Below, piece by piece: positions 51,700 to 62,208 of a DNA stretch of 64,000 nucleotides. The notes beneath the pieces were generated by a model. It was not told the DNA's origin, made no database searches, and saw only the letters and a list, made by a program, of their open reading frames with translations. Position 1 is the first letter of the stretch, and every line of letters starts with the position of its first letter. The position numbers and the translations under genes were made by a program. Source of the DNA: Geosiphon pyriformis (Eukaryota > Glomeromycota > Glomeromycetes > Archaeosporales > Geosiphonaceae); the NCBI GenBank assembly GCA_016748015.1, contig JAAOMT010000083.1:31007-95006 (forward strand), given 5' to 3'.

Positions 51700-53250
51700 T
51701 AATGAATTTTAATTTAATATTAATATTTATATATATAGTAAATCCAAACCAGAAGTAAATATTCTTACACCCAAAAACTTATTTGCAATCTAAAATTTAA
51801 CACTAGAATAAAGTTTAATATTAATAATAATTAAAATATTATTTTATAATTCTTTATATTACCTAATAATATTATTTTACTTAACAAAAAATTTATATTT
51901 CTAATATTATATATAGCTATTTTTTAAGTTAAATTATTTAATAAAGATAAAAAAAAAATACTACATTATTACCTAAACTAAAAAATTTCAGTTTATTCAT
52001 AATAAATTGAATTAAATTTTTTAAACCATTAAGCTGGCTTTTAGACTACCAATTTTGGATTTACTAAAAACATGTTTTAAGAAACATTAAAATTAATACA
52101 TAATACAAAAAAAATAGACAATAGCTTTTCAATAATTATGTTTAATACAAAACAGTATTAAAAATAAGTATTTTTACAATATAGTTTAAAAACAGCTAAA
52201 AAAACAATATATTTAATTTGCAAAAAATATTAACAATATAATTAGACAACAGTTCTAAAAAATGTTTAAAGATATTTAGTTTAAAAGCTAAAATTAAAAC
52301 AGTTAAAACTTCTTTGAATTACCAACCAATATATCTATCAAAAAATATTAGCAAATAACTCATTAAAAAAATGTTTTAAATTACTAATTACTACAAAAGC
52401 CAATATTGTATTACTAAATAAGATTAAATAAAATACAAAAGTCTGTTTTTTAGTATAAATAAGTACAAAATATTTTTTATTTAATTTTAAAAATAATTTT
52501 TTTTTAAACATTAACTAAATAACTTAGAACCATTATTATATATAGTTAAAATATAACCAAATTTTAATATATTTGATATACTTAAAAAAAATAAATTAGT
52601 TTAAACCAGATTAATATTTTTAAATATAAAAATTGAACAAATAATGATATTTTTAGTTACAAATAACTCAAAACACATAATAACACAATATATTTAAGCA
52701 TAAAAGACAGAATTATAAAAAATAGAGCATATTTTTCTATTATAAAACTGAATTAAACACCAAAAAATTATAGATAATTGTGTTTATTAATAAAGTATAT
52801 AAGAAAGCATAATAATAGTCTTTTAAATTTCAAATATATTTGTTAATTTAGTAAAATCAACTATTTAGTTGCAACCAGATCAATAACTTCAAAACTTTTA
52901 AACTTAATAAGAATTTTTTTGACTATTATTTTTCAATTTAATCTAATATTAATTTTTTTTAATTAACATTAACTAAAATTTTTTGTTCTACAGCTAACTG
53001 TTTTGCAACTTTAAAACTAAATTCAGATATAAATAATATTTTAATAACTTTTTGGAATTTTGAAAGAGTAAATGTTTTTTCAAAATTATTAATATTAAAA
53101 ATTTTTTTAATAAATCTGAGTTTTTTGTTAAAAGTTTTATTAAGTATAGCCAAGAAAGTAATATTTAGTATATATAATTTTTCTAATTCAAAATTTTTTC
53201 TTTACTTAATATAAATATTTAAATACAAAATAAAGTCAGTCAATAAAAAT
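51700..53250 (-). mobile_element. ORF1 and endonuclease start of a decayed LINE (copy H)
   Basis: On the minus strand 53153-52959 reads FTLSKFQKVIKILFISEFSF and then an AVEQKI motif, like the ORF1 stretch FISLKFPEIIRASFTFEFSM in the LINE at 36850-43690. 51920-51890 reads ATYNIRNIN, the endonuclease start, and 51790-51720 reads KLYSSVKF(stop)IANKFLGVRIFTSGLD, the stop standing for Trp. The ORF1 stop TAA (51940-51938) is again 8 nt from the ORF2 start position. It closely resembles the relic at 30060-32800. It ends abruptly near the 3' end of the plus-strand LINE at 51350, which may have inserted into it. Confidence 0.68.
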
Positions 53251-53879
53251 AAAAAAAAGTTTATATATTATTATTATTATTAAAGCTGTAATTGCATAAT
53301 CTAAGAGTAAAAATTATTATTTTTTAACATTAAATTGCTTTGTTTTAAAAATAATAATACAAAAATTCAAAAATTTATTACTTTTATTCTTAATATTATA
53401 ATTAATATTATGAATAGTCAATTTTTTTATTATATTTTCAAACTAACTAACATTATACAAAGATAACTTGAACTTTAAATTTTTATTTTATTACTTAAAT
53501 ACTTAATCTTGTCAATTAACACTTTAAGTTTTTATATCAAATTTTTATTTATTAAATTTAAAGCAAAACTTTTAAACAATTTTTTCTTAAATATATGTTA
53601 TTAATAATAATTATCAAAGTTATAATAAAAAAGTTTGTGTTTTGAAAAATATTGAAAATAAAACAATAAAAAAAAAATAGAAAAACAAAAAACTCCACTT
53701 ATTAAATTGGCTTTTTAGAAATTTATAAATATAAAAAAAAAAAAAATTTTTTTTTTTCTTAATTAAATAATATTTTAAGTTATATAAATATGGTTTATTT
53801 TTAATTAATTATTGTTAACCTATATTAATAAATATTTAACTTTGTTAATTGAAAATTATAATTTGTTTGTTTTATTTTT
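53251..53879. other. AT-rich spacer
   Basis: Probably the 5' part of the minus-strand LINE relic on its left. No readable motif. Confidence 0.4.
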
Positions 53880-54015
53880 TTTTTATTAGAGTTTAATGAA
53901 CAAGACCCAATCACTATCTAATATAATATGATCATATAGAGTCTTAAATTAAATGTAGTTCACACATTTTCTATATGTAACCAGCTATTCGAGCCAGTTT
54001 AGGCTATACTATATT
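53880..54015 (-). repeat. Shared LINE 3' tail, copy D
   Basis: Minus-strand tail with the ACTGGCTCGAATAGCTGGTT core, the ACATATAGAAAATG box and a final CTCTAATAAAAAAA. Very similar to 36006-36150, confirming that both ORF1-only copies end alike. Confidence 0.75.
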
Positions 54016-54839
54016 AATACATTAGAAAAAAACTTATTTAAAGAAGATATTCTTTGAACAATCTCAAATAATATAGCACTATTATTAACCAATTCAACCA
54101 ATCACTCAGCTGTTTTAAAGACATTAGCCTTTATAGCAGCAGATTCATGTTCCCAAAGAGACATCAAATTAGAAAACATATCATTATCAAAAGATGACAA
54201 ACTTATATGAAGGCCAAACATATTAATGTTCTTAAAACTACACTTAGTTTTCAGAGCAATCACTTCTTGCTCCAACTTACCAACAGCTTTGCTAAAGATA
54301 CTCATGTGAACCAAAATCTTATTAACTCTGAGACCAAAAGCAGAACTTGAAACCAAATTACCATTAACAAATTGTTTAAAAACTTTGACTATAAAGCCAA
54401 CAGACTTAACAATAAATTCAATTAAAACAAAAAGCTTGGCCAAATCAAATTCCAGAGATGCCAATCGGAAAAAAACTAAAAAATTTTCAATAGCAACAAA
54501 AGGAGCAAAAGCCACCAAAGAAAAAAACTCAAAAAGAACAGAGGGAACAGATGTCTTTACATAAGACAAAGAACTGACAAAATACAGTTTAAATATCTTG
54601 GGAGTCTTAGAAGGAGAAGGTAAAGCAACCTTACAGTCCATGACCAAGTGGCCTATTTCTTGATACTGAAAACAATACTGACAACTAGGAGTTTCTCACC
54701 AGATATGGCACTTTCTTAGTGTATCAGTTTTAATAACCACAAAGTCTAAATCAGCTTGAGAGCCAAATATAATCAAAGCAAAGCGAAAACAATGACCAAA
54801 ATTAGGAGACCAAGGAATAAAACAAGTCTAACCACTAAC

Positions 54840-55328
54840 TTAAGAAATCATATCACTGATTTCAAAGACAGTGCAGCCAGGAGAAAGATTAACCAACTTG
54901 GTCTTAAATCTATCACAAGACACAATTGTTTCTTGTTGATTCACAAAGGAAAGAATCTGAACACTATTCTTGCCTACCAAAACTGACCAGTGATTGACAG
55001 CAGATGTGACAACAACCAAATTCTCAAAATAGATCACAATATACTGCCAAATACCAGCAGGCTTTAACACAACACGAGTAATTACACCAAAAACACTGAA
55101 AGCTGTCTTAATATTAGTAGCAGACATATCCAAAGGCACATTATGTAGTGCAACAGTAGCAAAAGGAGAGCCAGACTCAGAAACTACCAAGGATTTGGCA
55201 ATTTTGAGAGTGATTAAATGTACAGAGCTCATAAATTCAACCAAAAATGCAGCTTCCAAAGACACTTGAGAAACAAACTTTATACAAAACAGCTTTATAT
55301 TGTTTTTTAATACTGACTTTGCACCCAA
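54840..55328 (-). pseudogene. RRM-like segment of ORF1, copy D
   Basis: 162 uninterrupted codons. RNP2-like VALHNVPLDMSATNIKTAFS is followed by an FGVITRVVLKP stretch and RNP1-like YIVIYFE, typical spacing of an RNA-recognition motif. The upstream part (VLKNNIKLFCIKF, VSLEAAFLVE) matches 34720-34810 in the plus-strand copy. In a working element this would bind the element RNA. Upstream and downstream frames are broken. Confidence 0.65.
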
Positions 55329-56537
55329 TAAACTATGTACTGACTAAAAAACAGTCTTAACACAAACCAATTTAATCTTAAAAGTAGCACTAGGCATCAA
55401 AATAGAGGCCATCTACCCAGCAAATCTTTGACAACTAGTAATAGTTTCCCAAGCACTATCAAAAGTAGCACCAGAAACTAGAGGAAGAGATAATTTGGTT
55501 TCTATTTGATCAGTTCAGTTCTTAAGAACAGATAATCTAACAGAAGGAAATTGTTTTGCTTTTAAAACTAGCAATAATTTATTGGAAGACATCACATTTG
55601 ACAATACAGCCAGAGGTTGATCTAAGCCTATCTTAAACAATATGCTGAATAATATTATAGAGATCTTATAGGGGACTACAAAGAAGTTTGGTGTAACAAT
55701 AGCAAAGGCAAAGCAACTGCTCCCAATTTTCTGAACTTTTGGTTTTTTCGACCATTTTTTTTGAAAAGGTGGTGCTAACAACACCAGGAGTTAAATTTAT
55801 GAAGGGAAAAACCAGCTTATTTACTGGTCTATTATTAAAAACTTTTGGGCTTTTAATCAGGGTCGAGGCAACACTGGAACTAACCCAAGTGTGTTTCTTT
55901 GAGAGAACTTTGACTGGTGAGAAACCAGCCAAAAATAAAGAAATTGCTTTAGTAGCTGCCAAAAGCAGCTTATTATGATTACTGGGTAAAAAAAAGACTT
56001 CTAAAATGTTTTGTCTAGTTGCTTCCACAACAGAGAGAGCTCCTCTGATTGAAATTTTATTAGATATATCTCAGGACAGATATCAGGTGCAGCTTTTTTA
56101 CTCTTTGCTCTGGTTATGGTTATAAAACTAAGGAAACAAAGAATTATAGTGTTTAAGTAATAAATTGGTTTGTTTTAAATTATTAAAAAAGTTTACATTA
56201 TTTTTCAATAATTATAAATAAATTGTTAAATAAAATAAATATATAATAAATTTAGTATTTCTTAAAAATTAAATTAAAACTAAAAAACAAAAAATAATAA
56301 TGCCTAAATAATTTTAATAAAAAATTCCAAAAAATATCTTTATTTATTTATTTTTGAATTTAATTTATATTAATACAACAAAAATTTATATAAATATTTT
56401 TAATAAAATTAAATAATCTAAACATTAAATCTTTTTTTTGTTAATTTTCTGGTGTTACAAGTGCTTATTTAGGTGGTTAGAATAAATAACAAACCCATAA
56501 TTTGGTGTTTAATAGTTTGTATAATTGATAATATATA

Positions 56538-56629
56538 AAGGTTTTAATATTTAAAGGTTTTAATATCTAAAGATTTTGGTATTTGAAGATTTTGGTATCT
56601 AAAAATTTTGGTATCTGAAAGTTTTGGTA
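56538..56629. repeat. 16-bp tandem repeat, about 5.75 copies
   Basis: Units AAGGTTTTAATATTTA, AAGGTTTTAATATCTA, AAGATTTTGGTATTTG, AAGATTTTGGTATCTA, AAAATTTTGGTATCTG and a partial unit follow head to tail without gaps. Unit-to-unit changes are mostly G/A and C/T. Confidence 0.85.
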
Positions 56630-57254
56630 AAGTTCTTTGTATAATGAACAGAGATTTAATGATTGTATTAGTAGTTTTCCAAAATAGTAATTTTGCCAAA
56701 ATTTTTTTTCAACATGATGACTAGTTTATTCTGGTAGTCATGTCCTTTTGGTAAGTTATTTTTAAATTCTTAAACTTTATACTCTTATTTCTGGGTTTTT
56801 TATCAGACTATTCTTGATGTCAATTATTCAGTAATTAATCTCTTTAATTAGTTAGTAAATTAACAAACAACAAAAAAAAAGGAAAAAAAAGAATATAAAA
56901 GAAGTAAAAGAAAATAAAAAATAATATCCTATTAATAACTGTGATTAAAAGCTATTGGTCTAATGTAGTTAAGTATTGGATTTTATCAACATGAAGTATT
57001 GATAAAGTAGAAGTAATGAAGATTTTTTTAATCAAATGAAAATAACATAGAGTAAATAATAATAAGTATGTTTATTAAATATTTGGAGAATTCACTTTGA
57101 TTAATAGCAATTATCCATAAAGTGAGGATTATTTTATATATAAAAGATAAAATATTAAATTGGAACAGAATTTTTTATTTTTTTTGCTTTTAATGCTACT
57201 GCTATATATACATAGTTGGTATTATATGAGATGTTTGGAATCTTTATGATTCTT

Positions 57255-57370
57255 TTAGAGAAATCTTAAAATTCTGAGATTCTGGAATTTTGCAATTTTT
57301 TGTGAAAAATTCTGGAATTCTGCAATTTTGGAATTCTGCAATTTCTTCAAAAAAATTCTGGAATTTCTTA
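57255..57370. repeat. Degenerate repeat around GGAATTCTGCAATTT
   Basis: Four imperfect copies of a (TTCT)GGAATT(C/T)TGCAATTT unit, containing the palindrome GAATTC. Probably a local duplication; no function suggested. Confidence 0.6.
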
Positions 57371-58831
57371 CCTACTTCTGATTGGCTATTTTTCTAACTA
57401 TAATATTTTTAATTTCTATAAATAATATTATTTTTTTCTTTTTAATATTGAGTTTCATTAAAATTTTTTAAACTTTCTAAATTTTTTTTTTGAATTAACT
57501 CTATAACTTTTTTTTTCAGAATTGTTTTTGTAATTTTTGTTTGCAATTCTTCAAATTAAACATTGGTTAATTTTTTTAATTGATTGATAATTACAGTATT
57601 TATTATTAAGTGTAATAATATTTCTTATCTATCTTGAAATTTTATTTTTAATCAGTAAATAACTCTTGCATATGTGAATAAATTGTTTTTTTTGACAAGT
57701 TGTTTAATTTATTATAGTTAAATTAAATTAATTTTTCTTTTTGTTTTGTTTGTATACAAGTTTTTAATACTTAACTGTTGTTCTAACTGATAGTAACAAA
57801 AGTTTTTTGGCTTTTGTTGTATCTATTGGTTTCAATTTTTAAGATCAATTTTTCTTCTAGTATTAGAATTCTGGAATCTTTTAATGTCTTTTTTATTTTT
57901 CTTATGATTTTATCTACTGTATTTTCAGAAGTGTAATATCTAGAATATTGTTCTTTGGTTTGGTTTTTTTGTGGTGTTTTTTTGTTTTTGTACTGTATTA
58001 TGTATTTATTAATAATAATTTTCAAGCTTAATTTCTGTTATTAAATCAGTTGTAATAGTTGTTGTGTGAATAAGTAAATGTTATTAGTGATTTTTATTTT
58101 TTCTTGTTGTTTTTATTGCATGTATTAGTTTTTTATATACTGTTCTGATAAATCACTTTAATGTATTTGTTTCAATAATAATAATTGGTTTTAGATCTTG
58201 TAAAATCTTATCTGGTTTGACTGGTATTTTTTGTACTCCCAGTTTTAAAATATTATTGGTAGATAATAATAATATTTTGTGATATAGTTTCAGTCGATCT
58301 TTATGTACTGTTTTAATTAAAATTTTGTTGTTTCATCTTAGTTTATAAGCTCTATTTCCTAGAATTTTTTCAATGTAAAATGGTTTGTCCTATTTAAGAT
58401 CAAATTTTCTACTCTATTGTTTTTTTACTTTGATACAATATAAAAGTATTTTATCTTCAATTCTGAATTCAACTGGTTTATCTGGTAATTAATTATCATG
58501 TTATTTTTTTTGTTTTTCTTGTGATCTTTGAATGTTATCAGCTGCTTTTTGTCTTTTGTTTTCCAATATTTTTATTAATTTGTACATTCTTCTTAGCAAT
58601 ATTCTTTAGAAGTTGGCTTTTGTTATTGGTTTTATTAGATATATGTTAATGTTTATCTTAATTGATAATATTGCTGTTCTACTATAAACAAATTCAAATA
58701 GTGTTGCTTGTGTAATATTCTGCTTAATTGTTTGATAAGCAAATAATACTGATAGTATAAACAAATCTCACTTATCTTGGTTTTTTTAGCTGATTTTTGC
58801 TATTATTTTACACAATGTTCTATTGAACTTT

Positions 58832-59152
58832 TTAAACTAAGCTATTTGTTTGTGGATAATATAGTAATGATAATGGTTTTTTGATTCCAAATTTTTGACT
58901 TAATTCTGTTAATGTACTGTTTACAAAGTGAGTTCCTTGATTAAATAATAATTTTTTTATATATTTATATTGACAAATCAATTTTTGGTAAATAAATTTG
59001 GCTATAGATTCTATATTTGCTCTTTGTATTGCTTTCACTTTTGGCCATTTTGTAAGATAATCTATGACTACTGCTATATAATAATTGTCTTTGTTAATTA
59101 TTTTTAATAGTCTAACTAAGTCAATTTCAATTTGATTAAATGATTTTTTCAC
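58832..59152 (-). pseudogene. Gypsy integrase core fragment
   Basis: 106 uninterrupted codons with IEIDLVRLLKI and YIAVVIDYLTKWPKVKAI (first and central Asp of the DDE fold, KWP motif), LLFNQGTHFVNS (GTHF block; the usual Asp before xGTHF is Asn) and YYPQTNSLV (HPQTNG block). Downstream, to about 58100, short pieces match the usual FAYQT and chromo-like tail. It inserts element DNA in a living copy; here it is broken on both sides. Confidence 0.85.
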
Positions 59153-60079
59153 TTTAATTAATCTTAGCAGTTTACTGAGTTTTGTTTCTCTTTTTTTTTA
59201 ATAAACATCACAATTTTAAATATATTAAATAATATTTGAATACAGTAATAGCCAATAGTATTTTTTTTTGATTCTTTTTATGATTGTTTTTTATGAAAAT
59301 ATCCTATTGTTGGATCTAAATATATGTTAAATAGTATTGTTTTTTTTTCTGGTTCTGTAATGACTCTAAGTGACTGATCTGGATATTTTTTGTTTTTTTA
59401 ATATAATATATTTTGGTAAATTATAAAATATTTTGCTTGTTATTTTATGTAGTTTTGTTTCTTTTAAGATAATTTTTCCTTGAACTGTTAAGTATTAATA
59501 TAATATTAAAATTGTTAATATTTTTGTGTATTTATCTTTTGTAATATTTTTGGGTTGAAATGTTTTTAGATTTGTTTTATTCGCAATAAACTATATAATT
59601 AAATAATAATAGTTTTATTTTTTATCTTGTATGACAATTGTGTGTAAATTTTTGTTTCTAAATTGATGTCAATTCTTTGTAATTAGTGTATATATCAAAC
59701 TTTTGATTTAAATATTTTTTCTATTTGATAATAGTTCAATAAATAACCAAATATTTTAATATTAGAGTTTCATAGTTCTTTTCAACAGGATTTAAGCTTT
59801 AATTGATATATATTACTAGGTGTTCTCTTTTATCTGGTTTTTTTTAAAACAGTATAGCTCCCAATACTTGATCTAATGCATTGGTGGTAATGATGAATAA
59901 CTTGCTGTAATTTAAATAGATTAGTATTAAAACTTAAATGAGTTTGCTTTTTAAAATATCAAAAGCTTCTTGTTGAGTTTCTATTTATTTATATTTCATA
60001 TTTTTAGCTTGAAACTGATGAAATAATTGAGCCAGTTTGAAAAAGTTTTAGATAAAATAGCAATAGTTTTCAGTAAATC

Positions 60080-60760
60080 TCAAGAATGTTCTTAGTTTTA
60101 TAAGATTTGTTGGTATTGGAAAGATTTTGATAATTTTAATCTTGTTTGGATCCATTTTAATGCCATCTTTGCTTACAACATATCCTAAAAACTTCAGTTC
60201 TGTTTTATTAAAGAAACATTTAATTGTATTTAATTTTAATTCAGTTTTTCTTAATCTTTTAAATACTTGTTAGAAATAATAAAGATGGTTATTAAATGTT
60301 TTAGAAAATACATTGGTGTTATCCAAGTAAACTACTACTGATTTCTATAGTAGTTTAGTGTAAACAATTTCTATAAGCCATTAAAAAATAGCTGGCACAT
60401 TCATTAAATTAAATAACATAACATCAAATTCAAATTTTTTTTTTCATGTGATGAATGCTGTTTTTTTTTTGTCTACTAAATTTATGATTACTTGTTAGTA
60501 ATTATTATTCAAATTTAAAGTAGAAAACTATTTCTTTTTTTCAAATATATCAAATAATTCTTGAATTCATGGAGTTAGATAACTGTCTCTACAAATAATA
60601 TTGTTAAGTTTTCTGTAATCTATACAAAAACAGATTTTTCTATTATTTTTATAAACAAGTATCACTGATAATGACCATAGACTTATTAATGATTGAATTA
60701 ATTTGTTGTCCAATATTTTGTTAATTTTTTGTTAAATAATCTTATGACTGATTAATGGTA
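60080..60760 (-). pseudogene. Gypsy reverse transcriptase, decayed
   Basis: Recognisable blocks on the minus strand: ICFCIDYRKLNNI (near 60640), FSTLNLNNNY (motif A, its Asp changed to Asn), KTAFIT and FEFDVMLFNLMNVPA (near 60450), YLDN (60329-60318, usual YLDD) and KFLGYVVSKDGIKMDP (near 60180). Stops stand at expected Trp (TGA, TAG, TAA) and Gln (TAA) codons. Both motif A and motif C aspartates are damaged, so it is inactive. Confidence 0.82.
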
Positions 60761-61249
60761 CTCTATATATTTATTGTTTGATTGGCATAGTATTTCCAGT
60801 TTTAATTTAATGTTGAATTATATCAGTTCTGCCAAATTTGTTTTCACTGGCAAAAATGTCAGTAAAATTATTAAGTAATATTTTGAGCTATATATATTAA
60901 AATAGATCTAAGTTTCCTAAGTTTATTTGGTTCAATTGTTCTGATTAAAGCAAATAACATTTTTTTTATTTGTATATGGTCTGTAATGTAATATTCACAT
61001 ATTTACAAAGTTGTAGAAAATTTGGAATGGTGTTTGATAATTGATCCTTAACTTCAGTACTTAAATATCTAATGGTAGTTCTATTTAATATTTTAATAGT
61101 GTTTTCAGTTGTATTGTAAATAAAAATTTTTATATGTTTACAGTTCTTAGCCAATATGTAAAGATTGGTGATTTCAATCTCTTTTAATTTACAAATAGTT
61201 AATTCTACTTTAAAAATCTGGGACTGATTTCTTATTTTTCTTTTTATTA

Positions 61250-61760
61250 TTAATATATATTAGTTATATAGAGAAATGAAACTGATTGATTGGTAGAAAT
61301 AATTTCTTCTTTCTCAATTAATTTTTTTTCTGCTATATTAACCAATATATTTATTTTACTTGTTGATCTAAATTTAATTTTCCTTCTGGCTGTAATCTTT
61401 AATTTTTTTTTTGTTTCCACTAATATTAATTGAGCTATTTTAACCAAAGATAGAAATATTTTTTATGCTATTTTTTTGTTTGGTTCAATAATATTTTTTT
61501 TTCTGAGTTATTTTGTAGTATTGCAATAATATTTTCTATATATCCTGTATTAATTATTTTTTTTCTGATGTTAATCTCATTTTTTACTAAATTAGATTTA
61601 GATACTAATTGAACTATTGTTGTTGAAATTTTCAGTGATATTTTCAGATTAATACTGATGCACAAATATGATTCCAATTTAATGGCTGTTTTTTCAAAAT
61701 ATTTAAGATTAAATTTTGCATTGATATTATGTGTACATTTTGGCATAATACTTTTTTCAT
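61250..61760 (-). pseudogene. dUTPase-like domain of the gypsy element
   Basis: Two open pieces (61746-61468 and 61447-61250). The five dUTPase motifs are traceable in order: INAKFNLKY (usual AGxDL), SKSNLVKNEI (usual RSxLA), KIINTGYIENII (usual GxIDxGYxGxI), the LNQTKK region (usual GxxIAQ, broken), then ITARRKIKFRSTSKINI (usual RGxxGFGSTGR). Every glycine or Asp lost is explained by G-to-A changes (Gly to Arg, Lys or Ser; Asp to Asn). A working domain would hydrolyse dUTP and keep uracil out of new cDNA. Confidence 0.68.
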
Positions 61761-61939
61761 TATCATTGAATTATTTTAGTTCCTGTTTTATTAACAGATC
61801 TGGAAACACAATATATTGTTCGAAATTATTATCAAAGTCTGAATCAAAATTGAATTTTGATTTCAATTCAACTATGTACTTGCTAATTGGTTCTTTTTTT
61901 TTGGAGATCAAATAGATCATGTATAATAGTGAATTGTAA

Positions 61940-62208
61940 ATAATGTCACAATTATTACAATACTTAAAGTTACTGAAAATTAAGCAGTATTTACAGAGTT
62001 TTGTATTTAACTGTTCTAAATATTGCTTTTGCTTTTCTTTAGTTAGTATTAGGTTCTAATAATGATTGTGGAATTGTTTTGGATCATCTTTAACATTATC
62101 AAAAATGTCAAAAATTATGATGTATTCAGGTTCAGAAAGAGATAATGAATTGTTTTTGATTTCTAGTATTTTACTAGATATAGCATTTTTAACTTTAGCA
62201 TTTGTCAT
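61940..62208 (-). pseudogene. N-terminal segment of the gypsy polyprotein
   Basis: Starts at ATG 62208 (MTNAKVKNAISSKILEIKNN), with one internal TAA at an expected Gln, and continues to a Cys-rich stretch LCKYC...YCNNCDIIY that could bind zinc. It leads straight into the dUTPase-like domain. I do not recognise a classical capsid domain, so gag may be separate or lost. Confidence 0.5.

Larger units (their letters stand above)
53880..56135 (-). mobile_element. ORF1-only retroelement carrying the LINE 3' tail (copy D)
   Basis: Mirror-oriented sibling of the element at 33915-36150, better preserved. Open pieces on the minus strand: 56028-55666, 55784-55515, 55328-54840, 54647-54102, followed directly by the shared 3' tail (54015-53880), ending CTAATAAAAAAA. 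55328-54840 contains an RRM-like region: RNP2-like VALHNVPLD, then RNP1-like QYIVIYFE. The CCHC knuckle is at 54674-54633 (CFQYQEIGHLVMDC), with its second Cys changed to Tyr. No endonuclease or RT is present between the ORF and the tail. Confidence 0.75.
56136..58100. other. AT-rich DNA with small tandem repeats
   Basis: No gene is supported. It holds a 16-bp tandem array at 56538-56629 and a degenerate repeat of TTCTGGAATTCTGCAATTT at about 57255-57370. It may contain the downstream LTR of the minus-strand gypsy element, but I could not match it with a partner. Confidence 0.45.
58100..62208 (-). mobile_element. Decayed Ty3/gypsy retroelement with dUTPase-like domain
   Basis: Read on the minus strand from ATG 62208: an N-terminal part with two CxxC pairs (KYC, then YCNNC near 62000-61950), a dUTPase-like domain (61760-61290), a linker (61154-60966), reverse transcriptase (about 60740-60080), an RNase H-like part (about 60000-59600), integrase core (59152-58832) and a C-terminal tail to about 58100. 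The order RT-RNH-IN is that of Ty3/gypsy. Stops and glycine-to-Arg/Lys/Ser and Asp-to-Asn changes occur throughout, so the element is dead. I could not find a convincing pair of LTRs. Confidence 0.78.
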
